A stretch of DNA of 64,000 nt from Diplolepis rosae. Its lineage: Eukaryota; Arthropoda; Insecta; Hymenoptera; Diplolepididae. Both the position numbers and the translations under genes were made by a program. The DNA lies in the NCBI GenBank assembly GCA_030998225.1, contig JAPYXD010000308.1:8938001-9002000 (forward strand). Reading direction: 5' to 3'. Of this stretch, positions 1 through 10,815 are shown one piece after another. Every line of letters begins with the position of its first letter. Position 1 is the stretch's first letter. Below the pieces are notes generated by a model that was not told the DNA's origin, searched no databases, and saw only the letters and a list, made by a program, of their open reading frames with translations.

Positions 1-272
1 ACATAATTGAACACGAAATAGGTACAGGTATCGCAGGAGTAATTGGAAAATCCTTTATTTCTAAATTGAATCTGCCTATTCCGGATTTAGTCAAATAGAC
101 AAAATTGATAAAAGTAAACTTGTAATTCACATTCAATTTTAGGCCCAAAAATTTCAAAAATAGAAATTTGAATTGAGCATTAAATACAGACGTCAAGATT
201 ACATCAAAGATAATAATAGTGTCAGTTCAGAGCACTCATTGATAATTTTCAAGCGTTAAAAAAGCCACCAAC

Positions 273-967
273 ATGCCTAAAGACAGCATTCAATCAGACA
301 AGACCGGAGCAACCGATTTTACCGGCAACATTTCGCGTACCTTAAACGACGCAATGGTAACATCCATGGCAGAATGTTTTGATATTCAACAAGGCATAAT
401 GAATGTGCCGATATTTAATGGTAAAAATATGCCAGTAAGAGACTTTATTCAGGGCGTGATAAACGGAGAAGCCAGCATACCTGCCAACTGTGAAAAACAA
501 TATATCAGGGCGGTTCTGTCCCGACTGAAGGGAGCAGCAAGAGATAGCACACATGGAAAAAGTTTTTTTCCATGAAGGACTTGATTGACCACCTCAAGCA
601 ACGATTTGCTCCACACAAGTCATACACGTGGTACACACACGAAATTTCGAACATCAAAATGACCCGTAACGAAAGTGTAAGTGAATACTACGATCGCCTT
701 ACATTATTAAAATCTGGTGCGCAAGCCGCACTAGAAGATAAATACGATAACGCGGATCTATTATTGGCCCCTCTCAACGATTGTGCGTTCGAATATTTTA
801 TTCGTGGACTTCCAGATGGACTCTCAGGAGTAGTAGAAAGCCGAAATCCAAATTCAATAGAAGCAGCTCTAAAATATGCCATAGAATACGAATCAAGACA
901 TCAATTAAACCCTCAATCCCCACATAATAACTTTTATGACAGAAATTTTGCTCAACCTGCTTACTAA
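273..967 (+). pseudogene. gag (capsid-like) of retrotransposon A, frameshifted
   Basis: The first part starts at ATG 273 and stops at 573-575. The second part continues in the -1 frame from about 572 and stops at a TAA (965-967). Together they read as one capsid-like protein, with FIQGVINGEA early and YYDRLTLLKSG, FIRGLPDGLSG and AIEYESRHQ in the second part, as in Gypsy Gag proteins. The junction lies in a run of seven T inside a perfect hairpin (CATGGAAAAA/TTTTTCCATG, 545-573). Loss or gain of a T is the simplest explanation; programmed slippage is possible but unusual within capsid. Gag would form the particle that packages element RNA. Confidence 0.75.
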
Positions 968-970
968 GGA

Positions 971-1396
971 ATGCGTGAGCGCAGCCCTGGTCCGCACGTC
1001 CGATTTTCGGTCTCTCCAGAAAGAAATAGGCCGAATGAAGATAGGCAAAATTCACCTAGATTAAATAGACGAAACCATTTCCCAACAGAACAAAACTACC
1101 CCAGTAGTTTCCCCCACCCCTATCCATACCCCCCATATCCACCCTATCAGCCATATCCTTATTACCCAAATCACTCTATTCCATATCCAAACCCAAACTA
1201 CCCCTATAAGAACCCCACCAACCCCCCTCGTACGCCATCCCCATCTCCATCAAACACAGAACATTTAAACTCCAGCCTTGCTCGCCGAGAGGACGCGACG
1301 ACGAGCACAGACCAAAAAGAGCGTCAAAGCAGGGTGAGGATATTAATGCAGCAAAGAAAGTCCTGTGTACAAAATTTAGAAGAGAATCACCTGTAG
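971..1396 (+). pseudogene. Proline/tyrosine-rich Gag tail of retrotransposon A
   Basis: This is in the same frame as the second gag part and separated from it only by the TAA at 965. It encodes a basic, then strongly Pro/Tyr-rich stretch (repeated PYP/YPP around 1110-1230), followed by a Ser/Thr/Arg-rich end. No CCHC knuckle is visible, which is notable because the knuckle occurs instead in the last gene of this element. It ends at 1396, overlapping the protease, which is read in the -1 frame from about 1390. Confidence 0.55.
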
Positions 1397-1923
1397 TAGA
1401 GATCAGCTCACCCAGTTTTAATGAAAACAAGGCCCAATTACTAGTCGACACTGGAGCAGACGTAAACATAATTAAGCTAAGCTCACTCGACGAAGACATA
1501 ATAGTATCACACAATAAAGCAATTGAAATAGCCGGTATAACCCAAAACAAAATCTCAACCCTTGGAACCGTTCAAATCAAAATCAAAAACTCAATAGTGA
1601 CCTTTCACGTCACAGAACCAGATTTTCCTATCAACACCGACGGAATTCTAGGAAGAGAATACCTCCGACAAGAAAAGGTAGAGATTTCATTTTGGCACAA
1701 CACAATCGTCACTCATTCCAACCCAACCAAACCTGTACCATTTGTAGACGAAGAATTCAAAATAGACAAGGAAAATATGGAAGGCTACAAAGGGACATCA
1801 TTAGGACCTATCCAGATCAAAGCCAGAACTAAACGAGTAATCCCCGTAGAAGTCACTAGTGGGCGAAGCAGCTGTAACAAACGCAAACGGAATTTGCCAC
1901 GTATTAGCAATCAACACAACTGA
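1390..1923 (+). pseudogene. Aspartic protease region of retrotransposon A
   Basis: Read in the -1 frame relative to gag, this encodes a retropepsin-like domain. The catalytic motif LLVDTGADVNIIK lies at about 1438-1476, and the conserved hydrophobic GILGREYL, equivalent to the flap-following ILG motif, at about 1640. It would cleave the Gag-Pol polyprotein. The frame runs on to 1923 but homology passes to another frame at about 1860 (GEAAVTNANGICHVLAIN), so an indel separates protease from reverse transcriptase. Confidence 0.8.
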
Positions 1924-4900
1924 AAAAGATTTAAGCATTGAAATACCCCCACAAGAATTAATACCCTTCGAATGTTATAATTTACGAGGAGAAGATTCAG
2001 ATGAATATTCTTTAGCCGAAAATTTTAAATTTGAAAGAGACAAAATAGAAGAAGTAATTGACAAATTACAGTTAGATCATCTCAACCAAGAAGAAAAGGA
2101 GCACGTTATAGAAATAGTACGAGAGTTTCCAGATAGCTTTTATCTACCTGGGGAACCGCTAATCTCAACACATCTGGTACGACATAAAATACATACAACA
2201 GACGAAATACCGATAAACACCCGCCCTTACCGGGTTTCACCAGCTCAGAAAGATGAAATAGAACGCGTCATAACTAAAATGAAAACTGAAGGAGCCATTC
2301 AAAATTCAAAATCACCCTACAACTCTCCATTACTAATTATACCTAAAAAATTGGACCACACCGGAAAAATAAAATGGAGAATAGTGATCGACTTCCGCCT
2401 TCTCAATGAAAAGACGATTGGCGATGCTTATCCTCTGCCAAATATTTCCGAAATTCTTGATCATTTAGGTAGAGCCCAATATTTTTCAGTATTTGACCTT
2501 GCGAGTGGATTTCACCAGATAGAACTAGACCTTGCGGACAGACCTAAGACAGCTTTCTCATCATTAAATAGGCATTATGAATACGTCAGAATGCCCATGG
2601 GATTAAAAAATTCACCAGCCACATTCCAACGACTAATGGATCAAGTGTTAACTGGACTGCAAGGAACAGAACTATTCGTATACCTAGAAGACATAGTTGT
2701 ATACGCAAACAATCTAGAAGAGCACGGAAAAAAGGTAAGGAGACTCCTGAAACGATTAAAAGAAGAAAACCTGTCACTGCAACCCGAAAAATGTGAATTT
2801 CTATTTAAGAAAATAGCTTACTTGGGTCACATCATTACCAGTGAAGGTGTAAAACCCGATCCAAAGAAGATAGAGGCTGTACAATGTTTTCCGCAACCCA
2901 AAAACCCTAAAAATATCAAACAGTTCCTAGGGCTAGCAGGATACTACCGGAGATTCATAAAAGACTTTTCCGCAATAGCAAAACCCTTGACGAATCTTTT
3001 AAAAAAAGAAGCAGTATTTAAATGGGGAAAAGAAGAAGAAGAAAGTTTCAAAATATTAAGACAAGCCCTATGTAATAGCCCCATCTTACAATATCCAGAT
3101 TTTAATAAACCGTTTACGGTAACGACAGATGCATCAGGTTTCGCAATTGGCGCTGTATTAAGCCAAGAAGTCCAAAATATGGACCTACCAGTAGCGCACC
3201 TATCACCAGCACTAACTGGACCCGAGTTAAATTATTCAACCACTGAAAAAGAATGTTTAGCAGTGTTATATGCTATAACAAAATTCAGATCCTATTTGTA
3301 TGGAAGAAAATTCACTCTTATGAGCGATCATGAGCCACTAAAATGGATAGACTCAGTCAAAGACCCAGGGCAGAGACTGATTCGATGGCGATTAAAGTTA
3401 CAAGATTACGAGTACACATTTAAGCATAAACCGGGCAAACTAAATATTAATGCCGACGCCCTCTCTCGAAATCCCGTAGAAAATAACGCAGCAGCATTAA
3501 AACAGATACGAGAATTACCCACCAGAATAATGCCGATGTTCACTCGACAGTCTAAAAAAATAGAATCCAGCACTAACCCTCAAACAAAAACCTCAGTCTC
3601 TGGCCTACTGAACAAGCCCTCAATTTTCACTAGAAAGGGAGTGAAGCCAAAAGATGAACTTTCAAACCCATTTACTTCAAAGCAGCTCAACTCCACTCTA
3701 TCTCGATCTAAATCCAGTACCTCTACTTCAGCAGAACTACAACTAGATAAAACTACCATCAGTAACCGACTGATCCGTCGACGAGCAGAAGAACAAAGAA
3801 CCAAAATAAGGCCTGACTATAAAGAAGACAGTAGCTCTGATGATACAGAAAAAGACTTGGAACCACCCCCAATTCTCCGAAAAAGAAAAATTTTACTACC
3901 AAGTTTAGATCTATCCCCTGCAGCATATCCACCCTCAACTATACCTAAAAGTGCCCCAGCAAATGTACCACAGGCCGAAACTGAATTCCCTTTTGAGGAA
4001 CAAGAAGAACCAATTCATACAATAGAACAACAAGAAGGACCTATAAAAATCGTGAGTCCACCTATCAGCGATAGTGAAGATAGTACTACAGATGATGACA
4101 ATAAGCGTACAGAAGAAAGTAAGTGCAAGCCATCAAAAGAGAGCCTGGAAAATTCATTTTTATTGTTTGAAAAATCTTTAAAGGCTCGCGAAGATTAGCT
4201 AGACGAAGAAAACACTGAAAAAGATGCCCCTATCCTCGAAATCACAGCCGTCTCAGAAGGAGAAGACAATCAGGAACTCCTAGAGGCCATTGAAGAACTA
4301 GAACCAGAAAGTGAGACTGAATTTGATAACCGAATCAAAACAGCAATTGAAACAGCACAGAAATTGATGAACGAAACACAGAAAGTGGGAAAGGAGGTGA
4401 ACCCAGAAATAAAGGAAAATTTGGACCCTGGAATTCCATCTTCTGATGAAGAAGATCAACCTACCCCCAATCCATCTCTACGGACCCGGAAAAGAGTAAC
4501 TTTTGGACCTGAGATACCTGCAACGCCAGACATGCTAGAAAACGTTACTCCTTCAACATTCAAAGAACCTAAAGCGATATCAACCCCATATTCAAGTAAT
4601 AAAGAAGACCACCCCAACACAGTAACTTCATCTACTAAGTACAATCCACGCAGAATGGACATGGGAATTCCTCAATTTTCGGAAAAACTCTCTGAAAACA
4701 CATCTAATGACAAGACTAAAAACACTTCTAAGCTTATCACCAGCATCCCTCCAGAATTACCCACCGGTTGTAGCTCAAACGCCCCTACTACAAACTTCAA
4801 AGTTCTTAGCTGCAGAGAAAACTTAACATATTTAAGGAATAATTACGTACATTTTCTTTCTGCTGACGTTGAAGTAACCACCCCTGTAGGAAGATTACTA

Positions 4901-4990
4901 ATCGACATCGGAGCAATAGACCCACAGGAATTAAAAAATAAACAGCCAAAAATAGGAGAAGTATTGATTAACCCCAGAGGACATATATAA
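1859..4990 (+). pseudogene. Reverse transcriptase - RNase H - acidic linker (pol part 1, retrotransposon A)
   Basis: The frame is open to a TAG at 4196-4198 and then open again in the same frame to 4990. RT shows SPYNSPLLIIPKK, VIDFRLLNEKT, AYPLPNISEIL, FSVFDLASGFHQI, MPMGLKNSPATFQ and LGHIITSEGVKPDPKK. The catalytic box is YLEDIV (2681-2698) instead of YxDD: codon GAA at 2687 puts Glu where Asp is required. RNase H follows (TTDASGFAIGAVLSQ, STTEKECLAV, MSDHEPLKWI, NADALSRNP, about 3123-3474). Then comes a linker of some 500 residues rich in Ser/Glu/Asp/Lys, longer than in many Gypsy elements, ending in a compact segment (FLSADVEVTTPVGRLLIDIG) before the integrase. Confidence 0.9.
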
Positions 4991-5127
4991 TGTATATTCA
5001 CTGATAATAAAAAACCGACATTTCGACGACATAGATAAAAACATTCTCCAAACAGCCCTCCATAATTTAAGAGTGGCCCTATTCAGAGAAAAATATCACC
5101 GAATATCGTATTTCGCGACAAGGAAAC

Positions 5128-6276
5128 TTGACAGACGACCTGACGAAGGAAGAACTGCTCAAAATGATAATCAGCGAGTTTGAAAATAGTAACATAAAGA
5201 TAAGTATATGTTACGGAAATGTAAGTACGCCTCCTGAGGAGTCACGTCTAGAAATAATTTCTGAAAACCACAATAGTAAGATCGGAGGTCATAAAGGAGT
5301 AAACAAAACATACCAAAGAATTCGAGAAAGGTACTTTTGGCCAGGAATCAAAGAACAAGTCACTGATTTTGTAAGAAAGTGCAAGGTCTGTCAAGAACAA
5401 AAAATTGTAAGAAACAAAATTCATGAACCCATGTTGATAACAGATACACCCCTGAATACCTTTGATAAGGTTTCTTCAGACACCGTAGGCAAATTACCAA
5501 CTACCCCAGATGGTAATAAGCACATACTAACCATGCAGGATAACCTTCCAAAATACTGCATAGCAGTACCAATTTCAGACATCTCAGCAGCAAAAATGGC
5601 CCATGCATTAGCAAAAAACCTTATTTCGCAGTAAGGAGTACCAAAGGCAATTCTCACCGATAAAGGAAAAGGATTTGTGAAAAACCTGTTGAGTAATTTA
5701 TCAAAAATATTTGGGATGAAACAAATAATCACCTCAGGCTATAGGCCACAATCTAATGGTTCACTAGAAAGGAGCCATGCCGTACTAATGGATTATGTTA
5801 GAGCTTATGCAGAAAATTATGACAATTGGGATCAACTTCTGCCCTTCGCCATGTTTGCTTATAACACATCTGTACACAGTGCAACAAAATTCACCCCATT
5901 TGAATTAGTGTTCGGAAAAATAGCTCGCACCCCTAGTTCATTCCCCAGTTATGAAAAACTAGAGACCTATGGTTCATTTTTACAAAAATTAATTTGCAGA
6001 TTAACAGAAATTAAAAATATGGCAGCTGATAATTTGATAAAGGCAAAACAAAACTCCAAACTAAATTACGATGCTAAAGCAAGATCGTTCCTTGGAAAAG
6101 TAGGAGATAAAGTCTATGTAAAAAAGGAAGTAAAAAAACACGGTAAATTAGACAGCAAATATTATGGACCTTTCGAAATTGTGAACCTCTTGGATAAACA
6201 CACAGCGATTTTGAAAGACAGAAACGAAACCCTACTCCAAAAACACGTAGACAAACTCAAAATAGCTTACGAATAA
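5128..6276 (+). pseudogene. Integrase of retrotransposon A
   Basis: This is a GPY-type Gypsy integrase in one frame, cut by a TAA at 5632-5634. The HHCC zinc finger is visible (HNSKIGGHKG ... CKVCQEQK, about 5269-5400). The catalytic triad survives: Asp in SSDTVGKL, Asp in AILTDKGKG and Glu in SNGSLERSH (about 5770). C-terminal motifs include NWDQLLPFAMFAYN, FTPFELVFGK and YYGPFEIV. It would insert the cDNA into the genome. It is separated from the linker by a shifted stretch at 4991-5127. Confidence 0.9.
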
Positions 6277-6312
6277 TCACTTAATATTAGAAACTAATAG
6301 TCTTTTTATTAT

Positions 6313-6314
6313 AG
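6313..6314 (+). promoter_or_regulatory. Possible splice acceptor before the last gene of retrotransposon A
   Basis: A pyrimidine-rich run followed by AG (TCTTTTTATTATAG, 6301-6314) lies just after the integrase stop and 8 nt before an ATG at 6322. In errantiviruses the third gene is made from a spliced subgenomic RNA; the 54-61 kb element has a comparable acceptor at 59961-59962 before its env. Assignment by position and sequence only. Confidence 0.4.
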
Positions 6315-6321
6315 GAAGGAC

Positions 6322-6915
6322 ATGTCTGGTCTCACCACCTTGGACTCACCACTCCCCACAGGACAGATCTACCCCAAATACATACACCCCAAATGAGATG
6401 TGGAACACCTCAAAAATCCAAAGGGAGCGTTGGAAGAACTATCAGCCGAATACGGATTTACCAAACCCTCTTATATCCTAATAAAATCAGAAGGACCAGC
6501 TCATAATAGGACTTTTTACGCATCATGTACTATAAAAGATTGTAAACGTAATAGGATTTTTTCAGAAAGTAGCAAAGGCGAAAACAAACTTAAAAATGCT
6601 GAACACGAGGCAGCAAGGAAAATTCTAAAAAACCTAGAGGATAATTATTATTTTAGTGAAGAGCGAAATGTTAATAATGATGTAGAAGATATTTTTGTTT
6701 TGTGTCAAGACAAAGAAAGTAGGATGCTCATTAAACTATATAAGTGGGAACAATGTTGCGAATATTGTTACTTACGAGGACATAAAGTAGAAAATTGTTC
6801 ACGAAAAATAAAACGTAATAAAAATTTTAAAGAGAATTACACTGTTACAGAAGAGGATTTTTGGGATCCTGTAAATAACACTAAAAATCCGAATTTAATT
6901 TATATCACCCAATAA
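6322..6915 (+). pseudogene. dsRNA-binding domain + CCHC zinc-knuckle protein in env position (retrotransposon A)
   Basis: An ATG at 6322 is in frame with the main open stretch (6400-6915), but a TGA at 6394-6396 lies between them. Counting from codon 6400, residues 6-80 match a double-stranded-RNA-binding motif: NPKGALEEL helix, KPSYILIKSEGPAHNRTF with the hallmark GPxH at 32-35, and KLKNAEHEAARKILKNL for the Lys-rich AA helix. Residues 120-133 form a perfect Cys-X2-Cys-X4-His-X4-Cys zinc knuckle. No signal peptide or membrane segment is seen, so it is not an envelope. dsRBD proteins bind A-form RNA duplexes. A role in RNA packaging, reverse transcription or protection from Dicer is inference. 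The stop could be a disabling mutation; initiation downstream of it would need a non-ATG codon. Confidence 0.75.
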
Positions 6916-6971
6916 ATGTCTCACACACTATTAAAGGTTTATTAGGCACATTGTAATAGGCATAATATCCA

Positions 6972-6972
6972 T

Positions 6973-7005
<33 letters not shown>

Positions 7006-7020
7006 GTATATATGTATACA
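6972..7020. repeat. (TA)n microsatellite
   Basis: An alternating TA tract with a few C/G interruptions follows the last gene of retrotransposon A. Beyond it, to about 7740, the sequence is AT-rich with poly-A/T runs and I see no gene in it. Confidence 0.9.
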
Positions 7021-7745
7021 TGTGTGTTATGGGGTCATCAACTATATATTGACGAGCTCATATCCAAAAACAAAAAAGCATCAAATTTAGAATTCAGAAA
7101 TAGTAAATAATCGTATAATTAATCTTAATCTGTTGCAAATTATATTCAAGTTTTTTCGGGCAATGTTAGGATGTACGATTTGCAAAATCAATGTCATCAA
7201 TGACGTTTCAAGGTCGCGAGTTTTTTTTTTCGTCTTCAGAAGTAAAATTGAAAAGTCAAAACATGTATCTTCGAAATTAAAAAAAAAAATTGAAAATCTA
7301 TTCAGTAGATTCTCCGCAATTCATTCCCCAAAAAACCGCTCAATTTCAGGCCTCGAGAGTAGAGGACCCCCTTAAACTAAAGGAAAAGGTAAAATCAAAG
7401 TACAATAATGAAAGAGACTGGCAGAAGGGGTTTCCTCATTAAAGAAAATAGGATTAAGGATGAAATAGCCGCATCTACCAGCCTCTTAGGCAATTGTTCA
7501 TTTTTTTTGTTATCTAATGATATAAAATAAGGATGAACATAAAATGTTTATACGGTATATAAAAATATAGAAGAGTATATAAAAGGAATGCATATAATAT
7601 GTATAACTAGAAGCTAGGTATTTACAATAAAACTAAATAAGTATAAGGCGCAGCTATAACAATATCACAACGCTTTTTAAATAATTAATACTAGCTACAT
7701 AGAGTATAAATTTTTTTAATTACACTAATAATATTCCCCTAAGGA

Positions 7746-8423
7746 ACAACCCTCTTCAGCAGACGTCCAATCATCGTCTGGCTGCGTTTCTGCAAAATTA
7801 ATGGAAAATATTAAAAATTAGGAAACCTTTGGGTTCACGACTTTCGCTTCCTGAAAAGAAACAACAGTTTGTACCTACCAGGAAGGATCACCGGGCGTGT
7901 CCCGCACCGACAGGGGAGACCACGCCTGCGTGGAGAAATTTTTCACAAGGTCAAATTCGCCCCGCTGCTCCGGGATTCCTGTAAACAAACGAAAAATAAA
8001 TAAATTATAGCATCAATACTACACCAGAATGTAAAAATCTGGAAAACACTTCACATAAGAATACACAAAAATACCCCATCCAAACAGAAGATGAAGGAGG
8101 CAAGTGATAACATTCATGCGCCTCGGGCGCGGCCACCTGTGCGTCAACGAGCGACAACTTCGCCGCTCGCTTGCCAGCAGTCTCCTGGTATGTCTCTATG
8201 TCAGTCTCTATGGCTGCCTGCTCTGTGGACGTCAAGGATTGGGGCCCAAAACCATCATTTCGGGACCTGTCCCGGCCCCGAACTCCAAAAATGCCCCGGG
8301 CACGCCTGATGCGAGCTGCTTAAGAAAAGGTGGTTGACAACTTCTGTGGCCAGCAGTAGGACCTTAGCCAGGAACAGCCCTGGGGAGCACCGCAGCTGTC
8401 CGCGAGGTCAGCCATGCATTTCT
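7746..8423 (-). other. Candidate coding exons, unassigned
   Basis: On the minus strand this GC-richer block has intron-like borders: acceptor-like TTTGTTTCAG before 8421, TTTGTTTACAG before about 7978 and TTTTGCAG before about 7789. Between them are open stretches, one rich in Arg/Gly (RIRRARGIFGVRGRDR) continuing to SLTSTEQAAIETDIETYQET, and an acidic end (TQPDDDWTSAEEG). I could not join the pieces in one consistent phase, so this may be a decayed gene or part of an element next to the LTR at 9689. No family recognised. Confidence 0.25.
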
Positions 8424-8756
8424 GAAACAAACAAACCAAAAACAACAGGAGATTAATACCGAGAACAACAACAAGAAAATAAATTCCTAAAGCAAGACCA
8501 ATTTTGAGTCACGAGCTTAAGCACACACCTACGCGATATCCACAAAATATCCGCGCATTCTAAACATATCCTTAGCCGCCAGCATTTGACGTTTTTGGAC
8601 GATCGACTTTACACGCAGTAAAACTCCGTATAGTCAGCGATCCAGGTCTCTTACAAACATGGAATCAGTTTTCCCAGCCCGCAAACCTAGTTCTCCACGA
8701 CACAAAGAGACTGTTAGGGCTATCGCGGCACTGGGGGAAGCCCGCGCAAACGCGAG

Positions 8757-9238
8757 CTAGTGAACATCCAAGAGATCTTGAATCTCCGAGATATGAAGCT
8801 TCATGCCATCCTGAACTAAAGTTGTTCCGCTTGAGACAGTCACGGGAGCTGCTTCAGCCAAGGGTGCGACTTCGACAACCGGCGCTAGCAGTGACAAATG
8901 AAAATCGGATACACCCTCGATAACCGGTTCACAAGAAAGGTCTATCAAACTATCACTGTTATTCGCCGAAGTGGGAACATCAAAACAATCCGCTAAAAAG
9001 GCATCAAACGAGTCGGCCCGCTTTAAGGGACACGAAATCTTGCGAAACACTACCGATAGAGAGTCTGGATAGCACCTAGTTAGATTCGCAACACTTCAAA
9101 GAATGAACAAAGGTACTCACCACCAGTCTCGGGCACAGAAGAAGATCCTCTTTTTAGAGGAAGGAGGTGGCCCTGGTCGATGTAATAATCCTCGTAAAAC
9201 ATGGTGACAGAGCTGAAGCTAGATGAATCGCTTTCCAT
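8757..9238 (-). CDS. Possible two-exon gene, 141 aa, unknown family
   Basis: Exon 1 runs from ATG 9238 to 9121 and ends at a strong donor (GTGAGT, 9115-9120). Exon 2 runs from 9064, after CCAG, to a TAG at 8757-8759. The phases agree (1 then 2) and the joined frame has 141 residues. It starts MESDSSSFSSV, has an aromatic/acidic patch (FYEDYYIDQ), and a hydrophobic/acidic centre (PVVEVAPLAEAAPV), ending HISEIQDLLDVH. No signal peptide, membrane segment or recognised domain. The intron would be only 56 nt. It could be a host gene, or an antisense gene of the retroelement whose LTR-like unit lies just upstream at 9689. Confidence 0.35.
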
Positions 9239-9675
9239 GATTACCAGAAAACTGACAGCAGAAACCAGCAGATGGTACTGCATCCAACACATGACATCAC
9301 TATAAAGCCCTGGCATCAGCCATAATCCCCCCCTGAAACGACAGGATAAATCACACGTGCACTGAAACGATGAACAAGACATCAAGGTAAGAGGCAAAAC
9401 AGAAAAACGCTGTGTCCAATTAGGATGAAAATTATATCATCCGATAAAGCCATCTTTAAGCAGCTGCAGTATAACATTACTAGCAATGAAAATAAAACTA
9501 ATATCCTTTTAATAGCTGAATAAATGAGCGGATCTAGTACACTTACCTGAGATGCCTGGAGCCTCTACGAGTCACCATTGGACTTCAAGTCAAGAAGCAA
9601 TCACTAATCGAACACAGGGTGAGCTTATCAACCCAAAAAACTCTTATAATCTTCATCGAGGACGATAATTGATCT

Positions 9676-9688
9676 AAGGAGGAAGGAC
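9676..9688 (+). promoter_or_regulatory. Polypurine tract before LTR-like unit
   Basis: AAGGAGGAAGGAC abuts the TGTTAC start of the LTR-like unit. A purine run immediately 5' of an LTR primes plus-strand synthesis, which suggests the unit is a plus-strand 3' LTR. Confidence 0.4.
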
Positions 9689-10815
9689 TGTTACATCCCG
9701 GTAACTTTAAAAACTTCTATTATTGCTCCTGTATAAGAGTAATACGACACACACCAATTTAAATAATTAGTAAATATTCTTTAATTAAAATTAGTCTTAT
9801 GGTAATTACTATCTAGACCAGGTAACTGTTCTACAAAGGTAAACTAATGCACTATCTCACATCGATAGATCGGTTTGACACTTGGTAACAAGTGATAAAG
9901 AAGAGCATCGCTCGGTTTATATAGTAATTACGCACACGGTAATGATTCAACGCTGGAGGTTTTTCATTAAGTTCCGATCAGTTGTACGGTCGACTTGATT
10001 CATTTCAGACCATTAAGTCAACGTCGTGAGCAGACCTTTCGATACACGTAAGTCTTATCGGTTTCTTTGAGCAAAATTCTACCTTCCGTACTTGGTAAAT
10101 ACAATCCTTGGTCCTTAAGTGGTGCAAGTCTGGAAACAGTAGTGCTATCTAGTTCCTTTGGATTACATGTATGGTCTTATTTAGTCGTGTTCGCTTAATA
10201 GTGATTCAATTCTAAAATGGGGACGAACTAACCTATTTTGTTAACAAGTGCATGCCAGATTCATTTCTCGCGTACTTAGCAAGATACGTAAGCGGATAAT
10301 TGATCATGCGAGTTAGTGAACTTGCATCCCTTACACCAAACTACCTCCTGCGGAATTTATCGTTGTTTTGCTACACACGGAGATTTAAACGGAAACCAAA
10401 TACCTCCTACGAAATTTATTGCTGTTTCACTACCTCACGGAGACTCAAACGAAACCAAACTATCCTGCAAGACTTTGTGCCGTTGGCTTGCAACTATAGG
10501 AGTAACAAATGACAATTCTCTCTTATGCCCTCTAATCTAAAAGGTAGACAAGTAAGTTACCACATATGTATCGTTCCTTGTGTAAATCTATCGAACATCT
10601 TATTTGTTTACTATATAATAAATTGTCACATACATTTATAAATTCAGTGTCTTATTATCATTGTGAACATCTCTGGGCTCATAGACCTGACAAGTGAGAA
10701 CGTACCCACAAACGAAAATACATTATCAGGCCTTACCAACCTTATATAATCAGCTAACCGCCTCCCTTACATCCAAAAATCCAAACTACCCTCGCCTTTT
10801 GCTCGGGACGTAACA
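9689..10815 (+). repeat. LTR-like unit (solo or 3' LTR), about 1.13 kb
   Basis: It starts TGTTACATCCCGG and ends CCCGGGACGTAACA-like (CTCGGGACGTAACA), so the termini are inverted copies of TGTTAC[A/G]TCCCG. A polypurine tract precedes it. The flanks (AGGAC and GTATT) do not match, so a solo-LTR target duplication is not visible. Internal 60-bp repeats lie at 10337-10510. No partner LTR is seen in the window. Confidence 0.5.
10337..10510 (+). repeat. Tandem repeat, three degenerate units of about 60 bp
   Basis: Successive units begin CAAACTACCTCCTGCGG, CAAATACCTCCTACG and CAAACTATCCTGCAAG. The first two share CACGGAGA(T/C)T(T/C)AAACG and the third is more diverged. They lie within the LTR-like unit and resemble the repeats often found in LTR U3 regions. 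Confidence 0.6.

Larger units (their letters stand above)
1..6915 (+). mobile_element. Decayed Ty3/Gypsy-type LTR retrotransposon A (left end outside window)
   Basis: In order on the plus strand are a capsid-like gag, a proline-rich segment, an aspartic protease, reverse transcriptase, RNase H, a long acidic linker, an integrase and a final small gene. This is the Ty3/Gypsy order, with integrase after RNase H. Frames break at about 565, 1860 and 5000-5130 and stops lie at 965, 4196 and 5632, so the copy is dead. No LTR pair is visible: the window opens inside the 5' leader and I could not fix a 3' LTR after 6915. The last gene sits where errantiviruses carry env but encodes a dsRNA-binding domain instead. 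Confidence 0.9.

Noticed and set aside
8656..8760. 34-codon plus-strand frame starting MESVFPARKPSS
   Set aside because: Short, antisense to the candidate gene's downstream region, no support.
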